Shown: positions 46,445 to 56,583, numbered from the stretch's first letter. The stretch: 64,000 bases of DNA from Maridesulfovibrio sp. (GCF_963667685.1 NZ_OY763931.1:744001-808000), one strand, 5' to 3'. Notes: generated by a model from the letters alone, not told the origin. Numbers and translations are program-made.

Positions 46445-47200
46445 ATGACTGAAAAATCCACTATACGACTTAATAAATATATTGCCTCTGCCGGGCTTGC
46501 TTCCCGGCGCGGGGCAGATGATCTTGTCCAGAACGGTAAGGTTAAAATTAACGGCAAGCTTGCTGATTCCCCCGGTATTCAGGTTGATCCTGAAAATGAC
46601 AGCGTGGAAGTAAACGGCAAAATTGTTCAGCATGAGAAGAAATCCACAGAAATCTATATCCTGCTCCATAAAACAATCGAGACCGTAACCACAGCCAAAG
46701 ACCCTCAGGGCCGCAAGACAGTTCTAGACCTGCTCCCGGCAGAGATTGTCAAACGCAGAGTGTTTCCCGTTGGAAGGCTTGATTTTTATTCTGAAGGTCT
46801 GCTCTTGCTCACCACTGACGGCGAGCTTTGCAACCGCATGACCCACCCGAAATGGCACCTGCCCAAAATCTACCATGTAACCATCCGTGGTAAACTTTCT
46901 GAAAAAGAAATTTCGGTCATGCAGAACGGCATGTTCTTAGATGACAAGGGGGAACTTCTCGCTCCTGTCAAGATCAAGGCCATCTCCGAGATCGGCGACA
47001 CAACCAAATATGAAATGGAACTGCGCCAAGGTATCAATAGGCAGATTCGCCGGATGTTCGGTGAATTTAATAAAACTATCCTGCGCCTTAAAAGAGTGCG
47101 TCAGGGCCGTGTTGATCTGGGAGATCTCAAGCCCGGTAAATGGCGCGAACTGAATGCTAAAGAACTTACCATGCTGAAAAAAGATTTAAAAATGAAATAA
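46445..47200 (+). CDS. rluB: Pseudouridine synthase of the RsuA/RluB family
   Basis: 251 residues; an N-terminal S4 RNA-binding domain (LNKYIASAGLASRRGADDLV) and catalytic domain with GRLDFYSEGLLLLTTDG (catalytic Asp) and GINRQIRRMFGEF. Best fit is the 23S rRNA U2605-type enzyme RluB; RsuA and RluE/F are relatives. Confidence 0.9.
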   Translation: MTEKSTIRLNKYIASAGLASRRGADDLVQNGKVKINGKLADSPGIQVDPENDSVEVNGKIVQHEKKSTEIYILLHKTIETVTTAKDPQGRKTVLDLLPAEIVKRRVFPVGRLDFYSEGLLLLTTDGELCNRMTHPKWHLPKIYHVTIRGKLSEKEISVMQNGMFLDDKGELLAPVKIKAISEIGDTTKYEMELRQGINRQIRRMFGEFNKTILRLKRVRQGRVDLGDLKPGKWRELNAKELTMLKKDLKMK

Positions 47201-47240
47201 AAAAAAGGCCCGGATTTGATACTCAAATCCGGGCCTTTCA
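47201..47240. terminator. Bidirectional terminator between rluB and lolA
   Basis: AAAGGCCCGGATTTGA / TCAAATCCGGGCCTTT hairpin between convergent genes. Confidence 0.93.
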
Positions 47241-47255
47241 GATTATTTAATAACA

Positions 47256-47900
47256 TCACTTAATTTTTGTATTATCTTCAACTTCCACGCCTTCAGGCGG
47301 TGAGAACTGAAACTGGTTGCCATCGACCGCAGGATCGATTTCAATATTGCTCATGTATACTTCGTTACCGTTACCGTAAAAGTCTACCACCAGCACCTTC
47401 CGCATCATTTTCTTTTCCGGGTCAATCCAGACATAGGCCAGTACCATTCCTGTTTCCGGCTCCAGAGGCATCAGCTTCAGTTTGATCAACCCATTGTCAT
47501 CGCCCTGATTTTCAACCACAAAATCTTCTTCAAGCTTGGCTTGGCCAGAAATGAATTTAATCATTGTCTTGGAGTTGAATAGCTGTTTTGTATGATACTT
47601 CAGGGCCAATTTATCTTCCGGGAAATAATCCCATACAATTGATTCACCGACAATCAAAAGCTCCGGTTCCGGCTTCACAGATTCCCAGCGTAGCAGAGAA
47701 GGCTGTTTGAAGACAATTTTACCGGAGCGAACATCCTGTTCTTTACTTGCGGCATTAGTCAAAGTCTGGGTAAAATCGGCACTGAATGTTTTAATCGAGT
47801 CGTATGTTTTTTGAATCTCGGCGGTCAATTCATCAGCAGTGGCAATAGAACTGAACGAAAGCATCACCGAGATAGCAAGAAGTAATATCCTGAATCTCAT
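47256..47900 (-). CDS. lolA: Outer-membrane lipoprotein carrier protein LolA
   Basis: Periplasmic chaperone ferrying lipoproteins from LolCDE to LolB. 214 residues from ATG 47900 (AGGAG 6 bases upstream); the longer frame to 47972 lacks an RBS. Signal peptide ends near SIATA-DE; KTFSADFTQTL, KPSLLRWESVKPEPELL-like core and VWDYFPEDKLA follow the family. Confidence 0.93.
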   Translation of the reverse strand: MRFRILLLAISVMLSFSSIATADELTAEIQKTYDSIKTFSADFTQTLTNAASKEQDVRSGKIVFKQPSLLRWESVKPEPELLIVGESIVWDYFPEDKLALKYHTKQLFNSKTMIKFISGQAKLEEDFVVENQGDDNGLIKLKLMPLEPETGMVLAYVWIDPEKKMMRKVLVVDFYGNGNEVYMSNIEIDPAVDGNQFQFSPPEGVEVEDNTKIK

Positions 47901-47960
47901 TATTCTCCTCGTGAATTCGGGTTCATCTACAAAAACAGTCTTAACCCTTTTGGATTGATT

Positions 47961-48431
47961 ATGAAAGTACAACCTGTATCACAAATTTCTCGCCGTCTGA
48001 TCGAAGCCGAACTTTATGGCGAACTATACGAAACCATGACCGAAAAATTCGGCCGGGAAAAGGCTCTGCAAGTCATAACTGATAACTTGCAAAAATCAGC
48101 CCGTAAAGCAGGCAAAAATTTTGCAGCCGATGTTAGCACCCCAAATCTGGAGCATTTTGCCACTGTAGTCGAAATCTGGAAAAAAGATAATGCCATCGAA
48201 GTTGAGGATATTTCCATTAAAGGCAACGAATTGACAATAAAAGTGATTCGCTGCCGCTATCAGGAATCATATCGTGAGATGGGACTTCCGGATGAACTCT
48301 GTACACTGCTATCCTGTTCACGCGACGAACCCTTCGCCACAGGCTACAGCGAAAGACTGAACATGATCCGTGAGACAACCCTAGCTGAAGGAGGACCATG
48401 CTGTCCCTTTAAATTCATCTGGAGCGAATAA
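47961..48431 (+). CDS. L-2-amino-thiazoline-4-carboxylic acid hydrolase-like protein
   Basis: 156 residues of the family named for the ATC hydrolase of Pseudomonas. IRCRYQESYREMGLPDELC and the Cys-containing end TLAEGGPCCPFKFIW are the recognisable family features. In most genomes the true substrate is unknown, so this is a family name rather than a function. Divergent from lolA. ATG at 47961 lacks a strong RBS. Confidence 0.75.
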   Translation: MKVQPVSQISRRLIEAELYGELYETMTEKFGREKALQVITDNLQKSARKAGKNFAADVSTPNLEHFATVVEIWKKDNAIEVEDISIKGNELTIKVIRCRYQESYREMGLPDELCTLLSCSRDEPFATGYSERLNMIRETTLAEGGPCCPFKFIWSE

Positions 48432-48522
48432 CTACCCTAATTCCATAGATTTCTCTACCCCTTCATAGCAACGCATTAATTGATAATATTTTTTACTCTC
48501 AATAATTATCCGCACAAACCGA

Positions 48523-48556
48523 AAGTCCGTAAGATCTTCACGATCCTACGGACTTA
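48523..48556. terminator. Hairpin between the hydrolase-like gene and ftsK
   Basis: AAGTCCGTA(A)GATC TTCAC GATC(C)TACGGACTT, a strong stem without a clear T tract; probably ends both convergent genes. Confidence 0.7.
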
Positions 48557-48631
48557 AATATTGTATTACTTAACCATGCTACATGCCATGCAGAATAAAG
48601 GTATTGATGTGGCTGGTTCTGATTGTAAGCA

Positions 48632-50890
48632 TCAATCTTTAGTAACTAAAACAATTCTGGGCTTGCTGCCGTCTTGCGGGCCGAGAATTCCGTCCTGCTC
48701 CATCTGTTCGATGAATCTTGCTGCACGGTTGAATCCAATCCTGAATCTACGTTGCAGCAAAGAGATTGAAGCCTTGCCCTGCTCCATGACGAACTGAACT
48801 GCCTCGTTGTAGACCGGATCATCAGATTCACCCGGCATTGATCCGGGACCTGCTCCGGTTGACGAAGGTTCTTTCCACTCGCTGAAATCCAGCTCGAAAT
48901 CCTGCGGACATTTCTGTTTCCAGAAATCCACTACACCCTTAATTTCGTCATCTTCAACCAGTGCGCCATGCAGTCTGCGCAATTTAGAACCGCTGGGTTT
49001 AAAAAGCATGTCACCACGGCCGAGCAGCTTCTCAGCGCCAACCATATCAAGAATGGTTCTTGAGTCGTGTTTGGATGTCACCTGAAAAGAAATACGGGTC
49101 GGGAAGTTTGCCTTGATCAGACCGGTAACAACGTCTACCGAAGGACGCTGGGTGGCGATGATAATATGAATCCCGGCCGCACGCGCCAGCTGCGCCAGAC
49201 GAACAATGCTGATTTCTACATCCTTGCCGGCAGTAAGCATAAGGTCTGCAAGCTCGTCAACAATGATTACCAGATACGGCATCGGTTCAAGATCTTCCAA
49301 CTCCTCGGGAAGCTCCTCTCCAGACTTGGCCAGCTTCTCATTATAACTGGCTATGTTGCGCACACCCAAACGGGCCATATTCTCATAACGCTTGTCCATC
49401 TCGAAAACAGCCCACTCCAACGCGGACTTGGCAAGAGCCATATCGGTCACCACCGGATGTACGAGGTGCGGCAGGCTGGCATAGACAGCAAGTTCTATGC
49501 GTTTAGGGTCAATAAGCAGCAGCTTAAGCTCTTCCGGCCCTGCTTTGTAGAGCATGGACATGAGCAGTCCGTTCAAGCAAACACTTTTACCGGCCCCGGT
49601 GGCCCCGGCAACAAGCAGGTGCGGCATTTTGGCCAGGTCAGCGGAGACAGGTTCTCCCTGTATATCCTTACCCAGAGCCATTGTCAGAGGAGATTTGGCC
49701 TTGGTAAAGCAGCTGTGTTCGAAAATTTCGCGTAGATATACGGTCTGACGGTTGTCGTTGGGAATCTCGATACCAACAGAGTCCTTACCCGGAATTGGAG
49801 CCTCAATACGCACCGCTGTAGCTTTTAGAGCCAGCGCAATGTCATCAGTCAGGTTGGCTATCTTGCTGACCTTCACGCCGGGAGCCGGACGGAATTCAAA
49901 CATGGTAACAACAGGTCCGGGAGTTACCTTTTGGATCTCGCCGTCAATGTTGAAATCATTTAAGCAAATCTTTAAGGCCTCGGTCTTTTCGTCTAGATCT
50001 TTGGGATCAAATTGAATTCCGGCAACCTTGGGTTCGGATAAAAAGTCGAGAGCTGGAAAATCAGTACTTGTATCAATCTTCTTGGCTTTGGGCTTTTTGG
50101 GCTTAGCTTTTGCTTTTGGATTTTCATTTTTGGACGATTCACGTTTAAATGGCTTAAGGACCAGAAGCCCGTCCTCTTCCTCGGCATCAGCATCCACAAT
50201 ATCCTGCCCTGCGGCTAGTTCCTTCTCAGCTTCGCGGTTGGCTTCAGCTTCAGCCTTGGCCTTTTTACGCTTCGCACGCTTTACAGCCTGTTCTGCTTTC
50301 ATGCGCTTGGTTTTACGTTCCAGCCTCTCTTTATTCTTAAGAAAAATATCAGTAAGCAAAGAACGCATGCGCTTGCCGATGGCAGCCCAGCTGAGGTTAA
50401 GAGTCAGCTGAATACCCGCCAGAGTCATGAACATCCAGAATAGGAATGCTCCTACCGGCTTAAGATATTTGAAGGACCATTTAGAAAGTATTTCACCAAT
50501 GAAACCACCATCATGAATGAGCAATGTCTCCTGAAATGAAACCAACCAAGGGTGTGAAGCCCATGCCAGCATACACACATAGAGCAGCACAAGTCCTGTC
50601 CAACGCCACCAAGGCTGGCGCAAGGCGCTTATAAAAGCAGTAATTCCTAAAAAAAGAAAATAAAAGGGAAACAGCCACGAACCGAGACCGAGCATTTCAA
50701 CAAGAATTCCTGCGGCATAAGATCCTGCCGGACCGATCATGTTCTTGACTTTCCAGTTGCTGCTGACGGCCTGATTTAAGGTCGGGTCACCCGGATGATA
50801 GGAGTACATGCTTATAAAAAGAAATACGGCTAAAAAAATCCAGAACATGCCGCAAATCTCTTTTGCGAATTTTCCGCTGGGCAGTGTCAC
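48632..50890 (-). CDS. ftsK: DNA translocase FtsK
   Basis: 752 residues. N-terminal membrane domain with four segments (to about 165), a short charged linker rich in Lys/Ala/Glu (about 185-270), the motor domain with Walker A VAGATGAGKSVCLN and VIIVDELADLM, and a C-terminal winged-helix gamma domain (SISLLQRRFRIGFNRAARFI) that reads KOPS. Start is a GTG at 50890 close to a GGAGG; the true start may be slightly downstream. Confidence 0.95.
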   Translation of the reverse strand: MTLPSGKFAKEICGMFWIFLAVFLFISMYSYHPGDPTLNQAVSSNWKVKNMIGPAGSYAAGILVEMLGLGSWLFPFYFLFLGITAFISALRQPWWRWTGLVLLYVCMLAWASHPWLVSFQETLLIHDGGFIGEILSKWSFKYLKPVGAFLFWMFMTLAGIQLTLNLSWAAIGKRMRSLLTDIFLKNKERLERKTKRMKAEQAVKRAKRKKAKAEAEANREAEKELAAGQDIVDADAEEEDGLLVLKPFKRESSKNENPKAKAKPKKPKAKKIDTSTDFPALDFLSEPKVAGIQFDPKDLDEKTEALKICLNDFNIDGEIQKVTPGPVVTMFEFRPAPGVKVSKIANLTDDIALALKATAVRIEAPIPGKDSVGIEIPNDNRQTVYLREIFEHSCFTKAKSPLTMALGKDIQGEPVSADLAKMPHLLVAGATGAGKSVCLNGLLMSMLYKAGPEELKLLLIDPKRIELAVYASLPHLVHPVVTDMALAKSALEWAVFEMDKRYENMARLGVRNIASYNEKLAKSGEELPEELEDLEPMPYLVIIVDELADLMLTAGKDVEISIVRLAQLARAAGIHIIIATQRPSVDVVTGLIKANFPTRISFQVTSKHDSRTILDMVGAEKLLGRGDMLFKPSGSKLRRLHGALVEDDEIKGVVDFWKQKCPQDFELDFSEWKEPSSTGAGPGSMPGESDDPVYNEAVQFVMEQGKASISLLQRRFRIGFNRAARFIEQMEQDGILGPQDGSKPRIVLVTKD

Positions 50891-50933
50891 ATCCTCCGTT
50901 TAATGCCGGAAAGGGGCTGATATCAGAAATCAA

Positions 50934-50963
50934 TTTTCGGGGAGCCTTAGGCCCCCCGAAACA
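50934..50963 (-). terminator. Terminator after efp
   Basis: Minus strand TTTCGGGGgGCC / GGCtCCCCGAAA hairpin followed by ATTG; it lies between efp and ftsK. Confidence 0.75.
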
Positions 50964-50977
50964 AGTCATAAATCTAA

Positions 50978-51538
50978 TTACTTTTCACGTCCGAGATATT
51001 CACTGGAACGTGTGTCGACTTTGATCTTGTCACCTTCGTTGATGAACAGGGGGACGTTGATACCCAGTCCGGTTTCGAGGGTAGCAGGCTTGGTTGCGTT
51101 ACTTACGCGGTCGCCCTGAATGCCGGGATCAGTCTGGGTTACTTCAAGAATTACGGAAGCAGGCAGATCAACTCCGATAACTTCGCCGTTGTAAAGAAGG
51201 GCCTTATTGGTTTCGCCTTCTTTCATAAAGCCACCGGCATTTGCAATAACATCAACGGGGACAGTCATCTGCTCATATGATTCAAGATCCATGAGAACGT
51301 AGTCTGCACCTTCTTTGTAGAGGTACTGCATTTCTTTGGTAGCCATATCAGGCTTCTTAACTTTTTCACCGGAGCGGAAAGTCTGGTCGGTGATACGTCC
51401 TGTAAACATGTTTCTCAGCTTGGTGCGGACAAATGCGCCGCCCTTACCGGGTTTGAAATGCTGAAATTCAACAATTTCATAAGGTTTACCATCAATCTCA
51501 ATTTTAAGTCCGTTTCTAAAATCTTTAGTAGAAATCAT
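50978..51538 (-). CDS. efp: Elongation factor P
   Basis: Rescues ribosomes stalled at polyproline. 186 residues; the loop [14 protein letters not shown] carries the Lys that is normally modified (about residue 34), and the C-terminal OB domains include [23 protein letters not shown] at 51538 has GGAGG 5 bases upstream; the frame from 51550 includes the RBS. No modification gene (epmA/earP) seen in this window. Confidence 0.97.
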   Translation of the reverse strand: MISTKDFRNGLKIEIDGKPYEIVEFQHFKPGKGGAFVRTKLRNMFTGRITDQTFRSGEKVKKPDMATKEMQYLYKEGADYVLMDLESYEQMTVPVDVIANAGGFMKEGETNKALLYNGEVIGVDLPASVILEVTQTDPGIQGDRVSNATKPATLETGLGINVPLFINEGDKIKVDTRSSEYLGREK

Positions 51539-51603
51539 AATTTCCTCCAATAAAATATTCTTTGCAGAGAGGCAAAAGTCGCAATCAGTCGCAACTCCGC
51601 TAT

Positions 51604-52059
51604 TTATTCAGCTGTCACGTGTGTAAACAATGCTTGAACGGCCAAGGCATAGCTCATTATTCCAAATCCGGCAATTACTCCAATGCACTGTTTTCCCATA
51701 AAACTTTTCTGCCGTACCGGATCTTCAGTCCGTGCCCAGATATTGCTTATGTGGACTTCCACACACGGAACGTCAATCCATGCAAGACAATCCGCCAGAG
51801 CAAGACTGGTATGTGTATAGGCCCCTGCGTTGAAAACGACACCATCTATGCCGTCTTCGCGGGCTTTTTCCAGCCTGTCTATCAAAGCGCCTTCAGAATT
51901 TGACTGGAAAAATTCCAATGTAATTTCATCTGCCCTCTCCCCCATTATAACCTTGAGATGATCGGGAATATCTTCAATTTTATCAGAGCCATAAATCTCA
52001 GGCTGACGTTTACCGACATAACCGAGATTGGGTCCGTTCAAGATCAGGAAAGTTTTCAT
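51604..52059 (-). CDS. aroQ: Type II 3-dehydroquinate dehydratase
   Basis: Third step of the shikimate pathway. 151 residues; [48 protein letters not shown] and [11 protein letters not shown] contain the catalytic Tyr, His and Arg sites of the family. ATG 52059 is preceded by AGGTGG. It ends 66 bases before efp, so the two are probably co-transcribed. Confidence 0.94.
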   Translation of the reverse strand: MKTFLILNGPNLGYVGKRQPEIYGSDKIEDIPDHLKVIMGERADEITLEFFQSNSEGALIDRLEKAREDGIDGVVFNAGAYTHTSLALADCLAWIDVPCVEVHISNIWARTEDPVRQKSFMGKQCIGVIAGFGIMSYALAVQALFTHVTAE

Positions 52060-52187
52060 ATAATCCACCTATTTTAAATGAATGTTATGGAAAATATTCT
52101 TGCCATGGATGCTTAGCTTGACTAGCCTCAATAAATAAGTGAATTAGTCAGGTTTAAGCAAACACGAATAATCAAGGACAATTCCTT

Positions 52188-52793
52188 ATGGATAATACAC
52201 TGACACTAATTAAAACAGTTTATGAGATCAATCAGCTTGAAGAACTTGCAGCGCCTCAAATCATTCTGGCCGGACGCTCCAATGTAGGTAAATCCTCGCT
52301 GATCAACTGCCTTGCTAATCAGAAAAAACTGGCAAAAATCAGTTCCACGCCTGGAAAAACCCGCAGCCTCAACTACTACGAAGTAAATCCACATGGATAC
52401 TATCTGGTGGATCTACCCGGCTATGGATATGCTCGCTGCTCAAAAACAGAACGAGCCAAATGGGCTAAATTAATTGATAAGTACATGCTGGACAATCCTC
52501 ATGTCACAGCAGCGGCAGTACTTCTGGACAGCCGCCTCAGCCCGCAGCAGAATGATCTTGATCTGATATCCTACTTCAAACACTGCAACGTTCCCATCAT
52601 TCCGATCATGACCAAATCGGACAAGACCAAGCAGAAAGACCGGGCCAAGGTTCAGCATAAGTGGGAAGATATCCTGAAAGTCAAGCCGCTTTGTGTTTCC
52701 AGCAAAACCGGCATGAACCGCACCAAACTCTGGAATCTGCTTGATGTAACAGCAATGCCTGAACTGGCTAATGTTGAAGAACAGGCGGAATAG
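52188..52793 (+). CDS. engB: Ribosome biogenesis GTPase EngB (YsxC)
   Basis: 201-residue GTPase needed for 50S assembly. G1 GRSNVGKSSL at about 29-38, G2 TPGKTRSLNYYEV, G3 DLPGYGYAR, G4 TKSDK, G5 SSKTG. Single gene, divergent from aroQ. Confidence 0.95.
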   Translation: MDNTLTLIKTVYEINQLEELAAPQIILAGRSNVGKSSLINCLANQKKLAKISSTPGKTRSLNYYEVNPHGYYLVDLPGYGYARCSKTERAKWAKLIDKYMLDNPHVTAAAVLLDSRLSPQQNDLDLISYFKHCNVPIIPIMTKSDKTKQKDRAKVQHKWEDILKVKPLCVSSKTGMNRTKLWNLLDVTAMPELANVEEQAE

Positions 52794-52811
52794 GAAAATT
52801 AAAATATCCGG

Positions 52812-52850
52812 TTAAGTGCATTCCACCATCCGGTGGAATGCACTTTTTTA
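52812..52850. terminator. Bidirectional terminator between engB and lptG
   Basis: AGTGCATTCCACC-ATCC-GGTGGAATGCACT, then TTTTTT. Confidence 0.95.
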
Positions 52851-53978
52851 TTATCCCTTAAATTTAGTCAGGTACTTGCTGAAATGTTCCGGCACCAGAA
52901 CCCACGCTATTCGGAAAAGAGCCAGTGAACTGACGAGAATATTCCCAAGCCACGCAGCTACTATAGGCGGCAATGCTCCACTATCCCCTGCAGATGCACC
53001 CACCATGAACAGAACGTAGTAAACAAAAACCAAAGACAGCCCAACCCCGATATTGATATAGATATTCTCAGTGATGGTTATCAGTGCCAGCGAAACCAGA
53101 GCCATGGTCAATAATGAAAAAGCATAAGACCATTTGGTGTGCCATGCAGTAATCAGGCGATCAACACTGGAGCCGGATAACTTAAGCTGTTCAATAACCT
53201 GATCAAGCTGCCATAGCGGCAACTGGGCAGGATCAATATCCGGATCAACAACTTTAAACACATCAAGATTCAACTTGATGGGCATTGTAAATATCGGATG
53301 CTCTTGCGAAGTGAAACTGTCCGGGCTGAGTTCAACTGCGTTCTCAAGTTTCCAGCCGTATTTACTGCTGACCTCAGCACTCTCAGAAGTTATCACGCGT
53401 TTAATTTCGCCATTATTGTCAGCGAATTCATAAACAGTAATACCTTTTGCCCGGTTCCCAAACGGCATGACTTCCTTGGCCTCCACCACGAAACGTCCTT
53501 CTTTGAGCCAGATATTCTTGAGCACACGCTTATCAAGCATGCTTTTGCGCACGTCTTCTTTCCAGATGCGGTATGCTTCCTGCTCACCATAAACTCCGAT
53601 AACCTGTGAAAACAGCAGCTGTCCGAATGACCAGATTATGGCATAGATCACAAAAAATCTAAAAAACCACGCAAGAGACAAACCTCCGGTGCGCAGGGCC
53701 AGAAGCTCTTTACTGCGGGCCATGACGCAAAGCTGCACAATCATGGAGATCAGGAAAACCGCAGGAAGAATCTGGGAAAAGATGAGTGGCATCTTGACCA
53801 AAAAATACTTCAGTATTGTGCCAATTCCCAAGCCAGCTTCAATAAAATCATCCAGACGGTCGAAAAGGTCTGACAGCAGATATATTCCGGTTCCAACTCC
53901 AAGACAGACGCACATAAGAAAAATATTCTGCTTCAACACATATGAGGCAAGATATCCCGGAAGAAGTCTACGAATCAT
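52851..53978 (-). CDS. lptG: LPS export permease LptG
   Basis: 375-residue inner-membrane component of LptB2FG. Membrane segments near 15-35, 60-80, 100-120 and a final group from about 280; the periplasmic jelly-roll lies between. It overlaps lptF by 11 bases. Which of the pair is LptG rests on order (second) and length. Confidence 0.9.
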   Translation of the reverse strand: MIRRLLPGYLASYVLKQNIFLMCVCLGVGTGIYLLSDLFDRLDDFIEAGLGIGTILKYFLVKMPLIFSQILPAVFLISMIVQLCVMARSKELLALRTGGLSLAWFFRFFVIYAIIWSFGQLLFSQVIGVYGEQEAYRIWKEDVRKSMLDKRVLKNIWLKEGRFVVEAKEVMPFGNRAKGITVYEFADNNGEIKRVITSESAEVSSKYGWKLENAVELSPDSFTSQEHPIFTMPIKLNLDVFKVVDPDIDPAQLPLWQLDQVIEQLKLSGSSVDRLITAWHTKWSYAFSLLTMALVSLALITITENIYINIGVGLSLVFVYYVLFMVGASAGDSGALPPIVAAWLGNILVSSLALFRIAWVLVPEHFSKYLTKFKG

Positions 53979-55134
53979 TTTTCTTCCTCCTGAGTTTCTT
54001 CAGGAACGGAATCCTGATGCTGAACGAATGCTCCATAACCGCCATCTTAAGTAGGAATACAGAAATAAAGGCAAACGAAACATTGGGCAGCCAAAGACCG
54101 ATAACCGGGGTCAACACTCCGCTTTCACCAAAGCTTACACCGAGGGAAAGCATGGTGTAATATACGAGAAAAAGGCCCATTGAAATCAAAAGTCCATACT
54201 GCTGCTTAAGCCCCCTGAAAATACAGGCAATAGGCATTGCGAACATGCCGAGCACCAAACAGGCAACAGGTAATGCCAATCTTTTTTGAACCTCAACCTG
54301 AACTTTTTTAAAGAACCCTGGTTCAATATCCCCTGCTCGATCTCCGGCCCGGCTGATGCGGATAAGTTTTTCCCAAGACATCTCCTTAGGGCGCAATTCA
54401 TCAACATCATAACCCTTAAGGATATTTGCAAGCGGGATACGCACATCATAATTCTTGAACTTCAGAACGCTGAGCTGTTCCCTTTCCTGCTGATAGATAC
54501 GCCCGTTTTCAAGATGAATAAGCAAACGGCCCATCATAGGATCAGTACGGATTTCACCGAGCGGAGCCACAATGGTTGCAGTCATTTCCTTACGGGTATT
54601 GTCGCGTACAAAAACTGAGCGCATGATTCCGTTTTTATCATCAACCCCTTCTGCATAGAAGACCAGTCCGGGAAAATTTTTATTAAATACTCCCGGCTGA
54701 ATTGCCAACTGGCTTTGGGTTCGCGCTAATTCCATAAGTGAATTACGGAAATTCTCCGTCCCCCACGAAAGACCGTAAAGAGAAAAATAAAAGTCAGCCC
54801 CGGTACAGAGCAGACAAAAAATAATCGGTGCAGGCAGCAGTCTGTATAAGCTCAATCCACCTGATTTAAGAGCAGTTATCTCGTTATCGGCATTCATTCT
54901 CAGGAAAGTAAGAAAAATCGAAAGCATTGTTGCTATCGGAGTGAGAAGAAGCAGGAAAAAAGGACACAGATACATGAACAGCTTGGCCAGCCCCAATGCG
55001 CTTATGCTCTGGCCCATGAACAGGTCCCGGAATTGGAGCAGCCGTCCGATGAGGATCAAGCCCATGAACCCTGAAATACTTAGGGTAAATATGGATAAGA
55101 GTTCTTTAAAAATATTGCGATGAAGAAGCTTCAA
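53968..55134 (-). CDS. lptF: LPS export permease LptF
   Basis: Partner of LptG, 388 residues from the TTG at 55134, which begins the family-typical KLLHRNIFKELL and has GGGA about 7 bases upstream. The frame continues to a TTG at 55161 with no RBS. Membrane segments near 12-30, 45-70, 95-118 and four more after about residue 265 frame a periplasmic domain. First gene of lptF-lptG. Confidence 0.9.
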   Translation of the reverse strand: MKLLHRNIFKELLSIFTLSISGFMGLILIGRLLQFRDLFMGQSISALGLAKLFMYLCPFFLLLLTPIATMLSIFLTFLRMNADNEITALKSGGLSLYRLLPAPIIFCLLCTGADFYFSLYGLSWGTENFRNSLMELARTQSQLAIQPGVFNKNFPGLVFYAEGVDDKNGIMRSVFVRDNTRKEMTATIVAPLGEIRTDPMMGRLLIHLENGRIYQQEREQLSVLKFKNYDVRIPLANILKGYDVDELRPKEMSWEKLIRISRAGDRAGDIEPGFFKKVQVEVQKRLALPVACLVLGMFAMPIACIFRGLKQQYGLLISMGLFLVYYTMLSLGVSFGESGVLTPVIGLWLPNVSFAFISVFLLKMAVMEHSFSIRIPFLKKLRRKKNDS

Positions 55135-55229
55135 TTTAGTTCCCGCAAAATATGCAGACAAAAAATTAATCAGAATGGGCAGATTTTCAGCCCGTCACAT
55201 GAAATAGAACAGGATAATGTGCCGAAAAA

Positions 55230-55424
55230 TTAGCAAACAGGCGCTTTTCCGTTGTTTTCCTTATAAAAACGTTCCATAAATTCCATATCCTTCGGGGAAA
55301 GGTTGAATCGCATGGCGGCCTCTTCAAGCAATGATTTCAAAGGTTTTCCGGTTTCTTCATGCTGGTCTGAAATCCATTTGATAGCTTTTCTGGTCAGCTC
55401 ACATGGAGGCACGATGGTAGTCAT
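55230..55424 (-). CDS. Small protein of unknown function, 64 residues
   Basis: Reads TTIVPPCELTRKAIKWISDQ then a helical region (SLLEEAAMRFNLSPKDMEFM). ATG 55424 is preceded by AGGATA-type bases. No signal peptide or known motif; two Cys (residue 8 and the last). Codon use is normal, and the compact helical look suggests a real small cytosolic protein. Confidence 0.65.
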   Translation of the reverse strand: MTTIVPPCELTRKAIKWISDQHEETGKPLKSLLEEAAMRFNLSPKDMEFMERFYKENNGKAPVC

Positions 55425-55571
55425 ATATTATATCCTTGTTTAAGACGTAGTTGATTAATATTTATCAGTACACCAGCTTGCCGCCCCTTGCAACTTTGTG
55501 CAGGCTGGCTTACCCAATGCGGATAATTTGAAAATCGTTCCGGAACTCCCGGCAATTATAAGGAAAGAAGA

Positions 55572-56366
55572 ATGACATCACTATTTACTGCTGCTATTTT
55601 AGGCATTGTTGAAGGACTTACTGAATTTCTTCCGGTTTCAAGCACCGGACACCTGATTATTACCGGACACCTACTCGGGTTTACCGGGGAAAAGGCCGCT
55701 TCTTTTGAAGTTGCCATTCAGCTCGGGGCAATCCTGGCTGTAGTTGTACTCTACTGGTCGCGATTCTGGGGTCTGCTTTTCCCGGTCCCGAACCAGAAAT
55801 TTTCAGGAATCCGCGGTCTGTATCTTCTCTTCCTGACCAGTCTTCCGGCATCAGTTCTTGGTTTACTGACCCACGACTTCATTAAACAACACCTGTTCAA
55901 TCCATATACTGTCGCTTGGGCACTCGGTGTCGGGGCAATTATGATATTAATAGTTGAAAAAAAAGATCTCCGCCCTAACTGTTATACTCTTGATGAAGTT
56001 ACCCCGAAACTGGCTCTGGGCATCGGATGCTTCCAGTGTCTCGCACTCTGGCCCGGATTTTCCCGCTCCGCAGCAACAATAATGGGCGGTATGCTGCTCG
56101 GAGCAAAACGCAAAATAGCTGCCGAGTACTCTTTCATAGCGGCTGTACCGATCATGTTCGCCGCCACAGGTTATGACATGCTTAAGAGTTATAAGCTGTT
56201 CACCATGGCCGATATGCCTTTTCTGGCAGTTGGCTTTATTGTTTCTTTCCTTTCTGCCTGGGCAGCAGTAAAAGGTTTTATTTATCTGCTAGGCAAACTT
56301 ACCCTGCGTCCTTTCGCATATTACAGATTAGCCATTGCCCCGCTGGTGCTTTTCTTCTGGTCATAG
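55572..56366 (+). CDS. uppP: Undecaprenyl-diphosphate phosphatase
   Basis: BacA/UppP recycles the peptidoglycan lipid carrier. 264 residues, about eight membrane segments. Motif 1 GIVEGLTEFLPVSSTGHLII and motif 2 WPGFSRSAATIMGGMLLG hold the catalytic residues. AAGGAAAGAAG just before the ATG. Confidence 0.95.
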   Translation: MTSLFTAAILGIVEGLTEFLPVSSTGHLIITGHLLGFTGEKAASFEVAIQLGAILAVVVLYWSRFWGLLFPVPNQKFSGIRGLYLLFLTSLPASVLGLLTHDFIKQHLFNPYTVAWALGVGAIMILIVEKKDLRPNCYTLDEVTPKLALGIGCFQCLALWPGFSRSAATIMGGMLLGAKRKIAAEYSFIAAVPIMFAATGYDMLKSYKLFTMADMPFLAVGFIVSFLSAWAAVKGFIYLLGKLTLRPFAYYRLAIAPLVLFFWS

Positions 56367-56431
56367 GCTGAAGATTTGCCCATAATTTCAAGGTGCTCAA
56401 AAAAAAAGTTTAAAAAAATATAATTTTTTAC

Positions 56432-56460
56432 TTGCCAAGCATAAGGAGAATGTATAGAAA
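56432..56460 (+). promoter_or_regulatory. Promoter of tRNA-Met copy 1
   Basis: TTGCCA (56432-56437), 17 bases, TAGAAA (56455-56460). TATAGA at spacing 15 is the alternative reading of the -10 box. Confidence 0.6.
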
Positions 56461-56497
56461 CACTCCTCGTTGGGCAGGAAGCCCAGCCCACAAAAGT

Positions 56498-56574
56498 GGC
56501 GAGGTAGCTCAGTTGGTTAGAGCATGCGGCTCATATCCGCAGTGTCGGGGGTTCAATTCCCTTCCTCGCTACCA
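56498..56574 (+). tRNA. tRNA-Met(CAT), elongator type, copy 1
   Basis: 77 bases with CCA. Acceptor GGCGAGG / CCTCGCT with a G1-U72 pair, D arm GCTC..GAGC, anticodon arm TGCGG-CTCATAT-CCGCA, T-loop TTCAATT. The full acceptor pairing rules out the initiator; G1-U72 is also what I recall in elongator tRNA-Met of other bacteria. tRNA-Ile2 (modified CAT) is the alternative. Confidence 0.88.
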
Positions 56575-56583
56575 GGATTATCC

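Noticed and set aside
48561-50411. Several + strand open frames opposite ftsK
   Set aside because: Antisense shadows of the conserved FtsK coding sequence.
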